Source: Gammaproteobacteria bacterium
Lineage (GTDB): Bacteria; Pseudomonadota; Gammaproteobacteria; JAJPIJ01
Direction: 5' to 3'
Length of the DNA: 39,153 nt
Assembly (NCBI GenBank): GCA_022071965.1
Contig: JAJVIQ010000028.1
Span: 1-39,153 of the forward strand
Position numbers and translations under genes: made by a program. The notes beneath the pieces are model-generated. The model had not been told where the DNA came from. It searched no databases and saw only the letters and a program-made list of their open reading frames with translations. Below are positions 7,737 to 14,802 of this stretch, piece by piece (the first letter of the stretch is position 1; each line of letters starts with the position of its first letter).

Positions 7737-8474
7737 TCACAACCCGATGTCCACGGAGCCGTCCGGGAGCACCGTGCCCTCGACCACGCGTGCGGAGGAA
7801 TTGTTCTTGACTTTCAAGCGGTCACCGATGCCGCCGTCGGCCAGGGCGGTGCCTTCCATGCGCACCAGGATGCCGCCGCTGTTGGCCGTCAGCGTCACGT
7901 GCTGACCGCGCTGCACGGCAACTGCCCCCGTGACCAGGGTCGGCACCACGACCTGGCCGGGTGACCCGGGGCGGGTGAGCACCTTGCCCAGCACGGCGGC
8001 CGGATCCTCGAAGTACCCGGAGCCGAGCCCTCCCGTCTCGCGCAGTTCGACGTCGATGTCCAGGGCCGTCAGGGTCGCGCCGCGTGGCACCGGCCTGGTC
8101 AGTACGACGACCGGCCGCGGCGCCGAGACGCGGACCGGAACGTAGACCGTCCAGGGCGTGGTCCCGGTGCAGCGCACGCCGACGGTCACGTTGGTGCGGC
8201 CCTGCATGCTGTCGGGCACGAATCCCTCCAGTGGCGCGGGGCAGGCCGGCAGCCGCAGTCGCGGGTCGAGTTGTCCGACGACCAGCGACGCGGCGCTCGC
8301 GGCGTCGTTCCCCGCCAGCAGCGACTGCTCGACGGTCTCCTGCGCCGCTGCCCTGATCGACTCGAGCGGCTGCACCGCCTGCTGCTGTTGGGCCAGGGCC
8401 GGGATCGGCAGGAAAGCTGCAAGCCACAGCAGAGCGTCCGGGCCGATGCGAAGCGGGGAGCGGTGGACCTTCAT
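7737..8474 (-). CDS. flgA: Flagellar P-ring assembly chaperone FlgA
   Basis: A 245-residue periplasmic protein. The ATG at 8474 is chosen because GGGAGG sits just upstream and the product then begins with a normal signal peptide (MKVHRSPLR, hydrophobic core, cleavage after ALA about residue 28). A longer reading to 8621 only adds unlikely residues. The second half is an SAF-like and beta-clip region (RPVPRGATLTALDIDVELRE, then PGQVVVPTLV) typical of FlgA, which helps FlgI form the P ring. It ends 84 bp before flgM and is divergent from cheV, as in Pseudomonas-type flagellar loci. Confidence 0.9.
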   Translation of the reverse strand: MKVHRSPLRIGPDALLWLAAFLPIPALAQQQQAVQPLESIRAAAQETVEQSLLAGNDAASAASLVVGQLDPRLRLPACPAPLEGFVPDSMQGRTNVTVGVRCTGTTPWTVYVPVRVSAPRPVVVLTRPVPRGATLTALDIDVELRETGGLGSGYFEDPAAVLGKVLTRPGSPGQVVVPTLVTGAVAVQRGQHVTLTANSGGILVRMEGTALADGGIGDRLKVKNNSSARVVEGTVLPDGSVDIGL

Positions 8475-8485
8475 GCCTCCCGAAA

Positions 8486-8501
8486 AGCAAGTTGCGTGCC
8501 T
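8486..8501 (-). promoter_or_regulatory. Sigma-54-like -24/-12 element near flgA (doubtful)
   Basis: On the minus strand AGGCACG-CAAC-TTGCT fits the RpoN consensus TGGCACG-N4-TTGCW at every key base. The predicted transcript would start about base 8475, directly against the flgA ATG and past its ribosome site. Either the flgA message is leaderless from here or the match is fortuitous. Confidence 0.3.
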
Positions 8502-8525
8502 TGGCTGGCCGGAAGGCCCGGCGCC

Positions 8526-8553
8526 TAAAGCTTTGCGCGCGGCCCGTCGATAA
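8526..8553 (+). promoter_or_regulatory. Sigma-28-like promoter for cheV
   Basis: TAAAGCTT, a 12-base spacer and GTCGATAA agree with the FliA consensus in 6 of 8 and 7 of 8 bases; the spacer is one base longer than the usual 11. It lies about 60 bases before the cheV ATG, placing chemotaxis genes in the late flagellar class. Confidence 0.6.
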
Positions 8554-8614
8554 AGTCCGAGGCAGTCGCGATCCGCGCTTAGCGCGCGGCGCGCAACGAA
8601 GGGGGAATTCCCGC

Positions 8615-9565
8615 ATGGCAAGCGTGATGGACGGCGTCAATCGTCTGACGCAACTGGTCGGCCGTAACAAGTTCGAGTTGTTGCTCTTCAAGCTGGGCAG
8701 CAAGCAGCGATTCGGGATCAACGTCTTCAAGGTGCGCGAGGTGATCAAGTGCCCGCCGCTGACCCGCATGCCGCATTCCAGCCCCGTGGTGACCGGGATC
8801 GCCAACATGCGCGGACAGACCATCACCGTGATGGATCTGAGCGCTGCGATTGGCCGCCGCCCGCTGCATAACGCACAGGACAATTTCGTCGTGGTCGCCG
8901 AGTACAACCGGCAGATCCTGGGCTTCCTGGTCGGCAGCGTCGATCGCATCGTCAACAAGAACTGGGAGGACGTGAAGCCGCCGCCGACCGGGATCGGTCA
9001 CGGAAACTATCTCACTGCGGTCACCCAGGTCGACAACGAGCTGGTCGAGATCATCGACGTGGAAAAGGTGTTGAGCGAGGTCATCGGGTTGAAGGTCGAG
9101 ATTTCGCGCGAGATCTCCGAGGCGGTGGCGGGCGCGTCGGTGGGCGAGGCCGCCATGCGGATCTTCGTCGCCGACGATTCGGCGATGGCCCGCAAGCAGA
9201 TCACCCGCGTGCTGGACCAGACCGGCGTCCCCTACACGGTGGCCGAGAATGGCCGCATCGCCTGGGAGATGCTCCTGGAGGAGTGTGCCAAGGACGACCG
9301 CCCGATCGATCAGAAGATCGCGATGGTGATCTCCGACGTGGAGATGCCCGAGATGGACGGCTATACCCTCGCCACCAGCATCAAGAGTCACCCGCAACTG
9401 CAGAACCTCTACGTCTGCCTGCACACCTCGCTGAGCGGCACGTTCAACGAGTCGATGGCCAAGCGCGTGAAGGCCGATCGCCTGTGCGCGAAGTTCGATC
9501 CGGACGATCTGGCCAGGATGGTGCTGGAGCGGCTCGACGCACTCGGGGCGAGACGCGCGGCATGA
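8615..9565 (+). CDS. cheV: Chemotaxis coupling protein CheV (CheW-REC)
   Basis: A 316-residue protein. The ATG at 8615 follows a GAAGGGGGAA ribosome site; the open frame continues upstream but without protein-like sequence. Residues about 15-160 form a CheW domain (FGINVFKVREVIK, VTGIANMRGQTITVMDL). Residues about 178-305 form a receiver with the acidic pair in FVADDSA, the phospho-acceptor Asp in MVISDVEMPEMDG and the conserved Lys in LCAKFDPDD. CheV couples receptors to CheA and its receiver is thought to act as a phosphate sink or adaptation element. It is transcribed with cheR downstream and is divergent from flgA. Confidence 0.95.
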   Translation: MASVMDGVNRLTQLVGRNKFELLLFKLGSKQRFGINVFKVREVIKCPPLTRMPHSSPVVTGIANMRGQTITVMDLSAAIGRRPLHNAQDNFVVVAEYNRQILGFLVGSVDRIVNKNWEDVKPPPTGIGHGNYLTAVTQVDNELVEIIDVEKVLSEVIGLKVEISREISEAVAGASVGEAAMRIFVADDSAMARKQITRVLDQTGVPYTVAENGRIAWEMLLEECAKDDRPIDQKIAMVISDVEMPEMDGYTLATSIKSHPQLQNLYVCLHTSLSGTFNESMAKRVKADRLCAKFDPDDLARMVLERLDALGARRAA

Positions 9566-9650
9566 CCCGCTGAGGGAGCGCTGGCCCCGGCTGGTGCGGG
9601 CGAGGCCCACGAACGAGCTCCAGCGGGCTGACAGGCGGAAGGGGAAGAGC

Positions 9651-10517
9651 TTGGCGATACAGACAACCGCGAGCGCGATCGGCAGCACCCGACTGGACAT
9701 CTCCACCGAGGACTACGATCGCTTCTGCAGGTACCTCGAGTCCGCCAGCGGCATCACGCTGGGCGCCAACAAGGGCTATCTGATCCGCAGCCGCCTGAGC
9801 CGCATCATGGAGGAGGTCGGCGCGCCCACGCTCGGCACGCTGCTGAATCTGCTCGACCGCGGCTCCTCGGCCAGCCTCAAGGTGCGGGTCATCGACGCCA
9901 TGACCACGAACGAGACGCTGTGGTTTCGGGACGAGTATCCCTTCGAGATCCTGAAGGACACGATCTTCCCCGAGATCGGTGGCCCGCGCGGGCTGCCCAT
10001 ACGTATCTGGTCCGCAGCCTCCTCATCGGGTCAGGAGGCCTACTCCATCAGCATGATGGTGAGCGAATACCAGCAGGCGCGCCCTGGCACGCTGACCGCC
10101 GGGGTTCAGATACTCGGCACGGATATCGCCCCCAGCGTGCTGAGGCAGGCGCGCGAGGGCGTCTACGACGAGCTGGAGATCAACCGTGGTCTGTCCGTCG
10201 AGCGTCGGAGTCGTTTTTTCACCAGGGAGGGCGCCAAACTGCGTGTCCGTGACGAGCTGAAGGCCCGGGTGGAGTTTCGCGATTGCAATCTGTTGCAGGG
10301 CTTCTCGATGCTGGGGCCGTTCGACGTCGTCTTCTGCCGCAACGTCCTCATCTATTTCTCCAACGACAACAAGCGCGACATCCTCGCCCGCATTGCCAAG
10401 ACCCTGAAACCTAAAGGGTATTTATTCCTGGGCGGCTCCGAGCCTTTGGCCAGCTATTCCCAGGAGTTCGACATGGTCCGCTGTCCCCGCGGCGTGGTGT
10501 ACCGCCTGCGGGGCTGA
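9651..10517 (+). CDS. cheR: Chemotaxis protein methyltransferase CheR
   Basis: A 288-residue SAM-dependent methyltransferase that adds methyl groups to receptor glutamates. The start is taken as TTG 9651, which has a GAAGGGGAAG ribosome site four bases ahead; the in-frame ATG at 9594 lacks one. Visible family features are the helical N-terminal domain with MTTNETLWFRDEYPF, the SAM-binding WSAASSSGQEAYSISM, LGTDIAPSVLRQAREGVY, and FDVVFCRNVLIYF with the GGSEPL end. It lies 85 bp after cheV. It is the only CheR in the window and may also serve the chemosensory cluster at 18-28 kb, which has none. Confidence 0.94.
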   Translation: MAIQTTASAIGSTRLDISTEDYDRFCRYLESASGITLGANKGYLIRSRLSRIMEEVGAPTLGTLLNLLDRGSSASLKVRVIDAMTTNETLWFRDEYPFEILKDTIFPEIGGPRGLPIRIWSAASSSGQEAYSISMMVSEYQQARPGTLTAGVQILGTDIAPSVLRQAREGVYDELEINRGLSVERRSRFFTREGAKLRVRDELKARVEFRDCNLLQGFSMLGPFDVVFCRNVLIYFSNDNKRDILARIAKTLKPKGYLFLGGSEPLASYSQEFDMVRCPRGVVYRLRG

Positions 10518-10594
10518 GCGGTCCTGGTACTTTCCAGAGCTACCCCGGCGCCCGCCGCGCGGGAAATTGACCCGCATCCATTTACGGAATTAGT

Positions 10595-10613
10595 GGGAAT
10601 CATTATCATTCTT
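10595..10613. promoter_or_regulatory. Fur box upstream of feoA
   Basis: The reverse complement reads AAGAATGATAATGATTCCC, matching the 19-bp Fur consensus GATAATGATAATCATTATC over the central AATGATAAT-ATT. It lies 53 bases before feoA, the expected place for iron-dependent repression of a ferrous uptake operon. Confidence 0.75.
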
Positions 10614-10665
10614 GCTGTCGGATAGGCAATCATCCGGAAGGCAGATCCCAACGCGCCGAGCCGCC

Positions 10666-10971
10666 ATGAGTTTTGACGTGATCAGTCTGCGGGCATTGAA
10701 GACCGGCCAGTGCGCAATCATCACCGCACTCAGCCATCGCGTACCCGCTGTCCGCCAGAAGTACCTGTCGCGCGGCATCGTGCCCGGTGCGCATCTGCTA
10801 TTGCTGCACCATGGTGACCCGGTCGTCGTGGCGCTGGAGGAGAGCCGCTGGGCCATCGATGGCGACGAGGCGGAGTACATCGAGGTCGCCCCGCTGGCGG
10901 GCGTCAGTGCACATACCACCTGGTGGCGGCGCCTGAGGCACGGACTCCGCGACAGGTTGCGGCGCGCTTGA
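10666..10971 (+). CDS. feoA: FeoA-domain protein (first copy)
   Basis: A 101-residue SH3-like FeoA-domain protein. The ATG at 10666 is preferred over one at 10612 because the latter would place the Fur box inside the transcript start. The domain runs from residue 5 (ISLRALKTGQCAIITAL) through YLSRGIVPGAHLLLLHHGDPVVVAL to the conserved DGDEAEYIEV. A basic, Trp-containing tail (WWRRLRHGLRDRLRRA) extends past the usual domain and may be amphipathic. FeoA is a small cytoplasmic partner of the FeoB ferrous transporter. It is the first of two tandem FeoA genes, and its stop overlaps the next start. Confidence 0.88.
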   Translation: MSFDVISLRALKTGQCAIITALSHRVPAVRQKYLSRGIVPGAHLLLLHHGDPVVVALEESRWAIDGDEAEYIEVAPLAGVSAHTTWWRRLRHGLRDRLRRA

Positions 10972-11195
10972 CCCTCGATCAGCTCCAGCCCAATCACCGC
11001 GGGCGAGTGACGGCACTGACCGCGCCCGCCGGTCTGCTGCAGCGCCTGATGCAGTTCGGTCTGCTCGAGGGCACCGAGATCGAGTGTGTGCGCCGTGCGC
11101 CGGCAGGCGATCCGATCGAATTCCGGTTGCTCGGGTACGCCCTGTCCTTGCGGCGGGACGAGGCGCGCTTCGTGCAAGTGGAGGCGCAGCCATGA
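10968..11195 (+). CDS. feoA: FeoA-domain protein (second copy)
   Basis: A 75-residue protein, the size of a standard FeoA. The start is taken as TTG 10968, which overlaps the previous stop (TTGA), so translation is likely coupled; an ATG at 10923 would read through the tail of the first copy. Domain signs are LDQLQPNHRGRVTALTA, LLQRLMQFGLLEGTEIECVRRAP and GYALSLRRDEARFVQV. Its own stop overlaps the feoB ATG. Two FeoA genes before FeoB is a common arrangement in proteobacteria, and both copies may bind the transporter. Confidence 0.86.
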   Translation: MTLDQLQPNHRGRVTALTAPAGLLQRLMQFGLLEGTEIECVRRAPAGDPIEFRLLGYALSLRRDEARFVQVEAQP

Positions 11196-13378
11196 GCGCG
11201 GCCCGCGTCGAACTCGGGCTCGACGACGATCGTCTGCCGCTCATCGCCACCATCGGCAATCCCAACACCGGCAAGAGTACGCTGTTCAATCTGCTGACCG
11301 GGCTGCGCCAGAAGGTTGGCAACTATCCGGGCGTCACGGTCGAGCGTCACGTCGGCGAGACGACGCTGGGCGGGCGGCGAGCGCAGCTCGTGGATCTCCC
11401 GGGCGCCTACTCGTTGAGCGCGCACTCGCCCGATGAGATGGTCGCGGTGGACGTCCTGCTCGGCCGCATCGCCGATCTCGGCCGGCCCGACGCCGTCGTG
11501 GTGGTGGTCGACGCCTCCAACCTGCGGCGCAACCTCTACATCGCCAGCCAGGTACTGGAGCTCGGCATCCCGGTCGTGGTGGCACTGAACATGGTCGATC
11601 TGGCCGAATCGCGTGGCATACGGATCTCCGCGGAGATGCTCGCGCAACGCCTGGCCTGCCCGGTGGTGCCGCTGGTGGCGTCCAAGGGGGTGGGGATCGA
11701 TGCGCTGAAGTCCACGCTTGCCGAGACCTTGACGAGCAATCCGGTCCCGTTCGTCTCCTTCTCCACCACCATTCGCATGGCGGCCGCGGCGCTGGTGCGG
11801 GAACTGGCGCCGGCCGGGGAGCCGCTGGAACCCTACGAGGTCGAGCGTGCACTGATCGACGAGGGCGGGTACGCGGAGACACGGCTGCAGCAGCGCTTCG
11901 GGGCCGCGGCGAAGTCGGCGCTGGCGCGCGTCCGCGTCGAACTCGGCACCGCCGGATCGCTGGCCGCTCTCGATGCACGGGCGCGCTACGCGTGGATCAA
12001 CCAGGCGGTCGATGCCGTGGAGACCCGCGGCGCGGCGCGCACGACGGCCTCGGATCGCATCGACCGGTCCGTCGGCCACCCGGTGCTGGGGTCGCTCCTT
12101 TTCCTGCTGCTGATGGCTGCGGTCTTCCAGTCGGTGTTCGCGTGGGCCGCGCCGCTGATGGATCTGATCGACGGGGCCGCCGGGGCGACGAGCGACTGGA
12201 TCAAGACGACGCTGCCGCCCGGGGCCATCGCCAGCCTGCTGGCCGACGGCGTGGTGGCAGGCGTGGGGAGCGTGGTCGTGTTCCTGCCGCAGATCCTCAT
12301 CCTGTTCGCCTTCATCATCTTCCTCGAGGACAGCGGCTACATGGCGCGCGCGGCCTTCCTCATGGATCGCCTGATGCGATGGTGCGGTCTTTCGGGGCAG
12401 TCGTTCATCCCCATGCTGTCGAGCTTCGCCTGCGCGGTCCCGGGCATCATGGGCACACGCGTCATCGCCGATCCGCGCGATCGGCTGGCGACCATCCTGG
12501 CGGCACCGTTCATGACCTGTTCGGCGCGCCTGCCCGTCTACGCGCTGCTCATCTCCGCTTTCGTGCCCACCCGCAGCTATCTCGGGGGGCTGGTGAATCT
12601 GCAGGGCCTGGTCCTGCTGGGGCTGTACCTGCTGGGCATTGCCGGCGGCGTCCTGACGGCGTTCCTGCTGAAGCGCTCGTTGTTGCGGGGACCGACGCCG
12701 CCGTTCCTCATGGAATTGCCGCCTTACAGGGTTCCGAACCTGAAGGCCGTGCTGTATCGGATGTGGGAGCGTGCGCGCATGTTCCTGGTGCGGGCGGGCA
12801 CGATCATCTTTACCGTCGCAATCGTGGTCTGGGCGCTGGCGTACTTTCCGCACTGGGGATCGACCACGGAGCGGTTCGCCGCGGAGCGGGCGCAGGCGGC
12901 GCAGACACTGAGCGGCGGGGAACTGGACGCCGCGTCAGCCGACATCGATCATCGCGAGGCGGCCACGCATCTGGAGGAGAGCCTGCTCGGACACATCGGC
13001 CGCGCGGTCGCCCCGGTGTTCCACCCCCTGGGCTGGGATTGGAAGATTTCCGCGGCGGTGCTGGCATCCTTCCCCGCCCGCGAGGTGGTCATCGCGGTGC
13101 TCGGTACCATCTATGCCGTCGGCGCCGATGTGGATGCCGAAAACCCTGGCCTGGTCGCGCGCATCCGTGCATCGCAGTGGCCCGACGGGAGCAGGGTGTT
13201 CTCGCTGGCCGTCGCCCTGGGATTGATGGTGTTCTACGCCTTCTGCCTGCAGTGCGCCGCCACCGTCGCGACCATACGCCGCGAGACCAATTCGTGGCGA
13301 TGGCCCGCGTTCGCGTGGGTGTACATGACCCTTCTGGGTTACCTGAGCGCGTTCATCGTCTATCGCCTGGCGTCATGA
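11192..13378 (+). CDS. feoB: Ferrous iron transporter FeoB
   Basis: A 728-residue inner-membrane Fe2+ transporter. The cytosolic G domain (residues about 15-180) shows G1 GNPNTGKST, G3 DLPGAYSL and G4 NMVD. A helical spacer follows. The membrane region has two Gate motifs: one around SGYMARAAFLMDRLM with a nearby SFACAVPGIMGTR segment, and a second near AREVVIAVLG. The ATG overlaps feoA (ATGA). Operon position and the Fur box indicate expression under iron limitation, probably in low oxygen where Fe2+ is available. Length is typical of the family. Confidence 0.97.
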   Translation: MSAARVELGLDDDRLPLIATIGNPNTGKSTLFNLLTGLRQKVGNYPGVTVERHVGETTLGGRRAQLVDLPGAYSLSAHSPDEMVAVDVLLGRIADLGRPDAVVVVVDASNLRRNLYIASQVLELGIPVVVALNMVDLAESRGIRISAEMLAQRLACPVVPLVASKGVGIDALKSTLAETLTSNPVPFVSFSTTIRMAAAALVRELAPAGEPLEPYEVERALIDEGGYAETRLQQRFGAAAKSALARVRVELGTAGSLAALDARARYAWINQAVDAVETRGAARTTASDRIDRSVGHPVLGSLLFLLLMAAVFQSVFAWAAPLMDLIDGAAGATSDWIKTTLPPGAIASLLADGVVAGVGSVVVFLPQILILFAFIIFLEDSGYMARAAFLMDRLMRWCGLSGQSFIPMLSSFACAVPGIMGTRVIADPRDRLATILAAPFMTCSARLPVYALLISAFVPTRSYLGGLVNLQGLVLLGLYLLGIAGGVLTAFLLKRSLLRGPTPPFLMELPPYRVPNLKAVLYRMWERARMFLVRAGTIIFTVAIVVWALAYFPHWGSTTERFAAERAQAAQTLSGGELDAASADIDHREAATHLEESLLGHIGRAVAPVFHPLGWDWKISAAVLASFPAREVVIAVLGTIYAVGADVDAENPGLVARIRASQWPDGSRVFSLAVALGLMVFYAFCLQCAATVATIRRETNSWRWPAFAWVYMTLLGYLSAFIVYRLAS

Positions 13379-13391
13379 AACGGGGGACCAC

Positions 13392-13589
13392 ATGAATCTC
13401 GATCGGGTGCAGGACCTGCTCGCCATTGCCGTGGTCGTCGCCGTCGCCGCCTGGTATGTGCGCTCCGCGCTGCGTGCGCGCCGCAACGCCGCGGCCGGCG
13501 GATGCCGGAGCGCCTGCGGCGGATGCGCGGCCCGCTCGAGTACTTGTCCGGATCCGGAATCGGGGCCGGCGGGCCACTCCCCGCGTTAG
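13392..13589 (+). CDS. FeoB-associated Cys-rich membrane protein
   Basis: A 65-residue protein starting 13 bases after feoB. It has one N-terminal membrane span (LLAIAVVVAVAAWYV) followed by a basic turn (RSALRARR) and a Cys cluster (GGCRSACGGCAARSSTC). This matches the small FeoB-associated Cys-rich membrane proteins that occupy the FeoC position in many feo operons. The cysteines may bind iron or sense redox state; the function is not established. The carboxy end is Pro/Ser-rich and less conserved-looking. Confidence 0.75.
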   Translation: MNLDRVQDLLAIAVVVAVAAWYVRSALRARRNAAAGGCRSACGGCAARSSTCPDPESGPAGHSPR

Positions 13590-13675
13590 TGAGGGCCTCC
13601 CGCAGTTGCCGCCGGCTAGGCGCCCCGGCGGCCGCGGGGTTACACTTGGACGGTCAGCCACGTCCCCAAGGCTGC

Positions 13676-14407
13676 ATGATCCCACTGCACGACGACAATC
13701 CCACCCGCATCCAGCCGGTGGTCACGATGATGACCATAGCGCTGTGCGCGCTGGTGTTTCTCTGGCAGATGTCCCTCGGCGGCGAGGGCGGCCAGCGGGT
13801 CGTCTACAGTCTCGGCGTGATCCCGGCCGTGCTGTTCGACCGCGCCGAGTTGCCGGTGGAACTCGCGCTGGTGCCGGCCGAGGCGACGGTCTTCACCTCG
13901 ATGTTTCTGCACGGCGGCTTCATGCATCTGGCCGGCAACATGCTCTATCTGTGGATCTTCGGCAACAACGTCGAGGATTCCATGGGTCATGTGCGGTTCG
14001 CCGTCTTCTACCTGCTCTGCGGCGTGGTCGCAGCCGTCGGCCAGGCATGGATGCACCCGGACTCGCAGATCCCGATGATCGGGGCGAGCGGCGCGATCTC
14101 GGGGGTACTCGGGGCCTATCTGCTGCTGTATCCGCACGCGCGGGTGCTCACCGTGGTGCCGCTGGGCTTCTATGCGCAGATGATCCGGCTCCCGGCACTG
14201 ATCGTGCTGGGGTTCTGGTTCGTCATGCAGATATTCTCCTCAGCGATGGCCGGTGGCGGGGAGAAGGGTGGCGTGGCCTGGTTTGCACACGTAGGGGGAT
14301 TCATCGCCGGCATGATGCTCATACCTGTTTTCAAGCATCGCGACGTGCCGTTGTTCCACCCCGCACAACCCGCGCCGGCGCTGCCGGATGGCCGCCGCCG
14401 CTGGTGA
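13676..14407 (+). CDS. Rhomboid-family intramembrane serine protease
   Basis: A 243-residue polytopic membrane protein with about six or seven spans. The catalytic Ser is in GASGAISGVLGAY and the catalytic His in the last spans at FAHVGGFIAGM. The conserved L1 loop region HGGFMHLAGNMLYLWIFGNNVED is also present. The ATG at 13676 is used because upstream in-frame sequence to 13502 is Arg/Gly-rich and not protein-like, and an AAGG lies just before it. It cleaves transmembrane substrates, here unknown. It overlaps the next cupin gene by 20 bp, suggesting co-expression. Confidence 0.9.
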   Translation: MIPLHDDNPTRIQPVVTMMTIALCALVFLWQMSLGGEGGQRVVYSLGVIPAVLFDRAELPVELALVPAEATVFTSMFLHGGFMHLAGNMLYLWIFGNNVEDSMGHVRFAVFYLLCGVVAAVGQAWMHPDSQIPMIGASGAISGVLGAYLLLYPHARVLTVVPLGFYAQMIRLPALIVLGFWFVMQIFSSAMAGGGEKGGVAWFAHVGGFIAGMMLIPVFKHRDVPLFHPAQPAPALPDGRRRW

Positions 14408-14726
14408 ATCCGGGTTGACCACCGGCCACTGGGACGAGGGGCTCGACGGTCCGCTGTCCGAGGCCTCCCTCGGCAGGAAGCTCGCGGCGATGGGGTACCG
14501 CGCGACCATGTACGCCTATCCGCCGGGGACCCGGTTCCCGCCGCACAGCCATGCCGTGGACAAGATCGACGCCGTGCTGAGCGGGCGATTCCGGATCACC
14601 CTGCGGGAGGGCGCGGTGGAACTCGGGGCGGGCGACTGGGTGATGGTGCCCGCGGGGGCGGTGCACTCCGCCGAGGTCGTGGGGGAGGACCCCGTGGTCA
14701 GCCTGGACGCGGTCCGGGGGGCCTGA
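14388..14726 (+). CDS. Small single-domain cupin
   Basis: A 112-residue protein with one cupin fold. Motif 1 lies around PPGTRFPPHSHAVDKIDAVLSGRF, where His residues and an acidic residue can bind a metal. Motif 2 is GAGDWVMVPAGAVHSAEV with a His. The first 35 residues are a less regular lead. It overlaps the rhomboid gene by 20 bp and has no assigned substrate. A second cupin occurs as the C-terminal domain of the next gene, so the two may share a ligand or ancestry, but sequence similarity by eye is only at motif level. Confidence 0.8.
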   Translation: MAAAAGESGLTTGHWDEGLDGPLSEASLGRKLAAMGYRATMYAYPPGTRFPPHSHAVDKIDAVLSGRFRITLREGAVELGAGDWVMVPAGAVHSAEVVGEDPVVSLDAVRGA

Positions 14727-14802
14727 AGAGGTATGGCACGCTCCATGCTGCGGCAGGCGTGCATATATACTAGAAACAACAACATTCGGGGGTAACAGGC
14801 GG

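Noticed and set aside
10994-12853. 619-residue ORF opposite feoB
   Set aside because: Long antisense frames arise from high G+C codon bias; the sequence is Arg/His/Gln-rich with no domain, and feoB on the plus strand is unambiguous.
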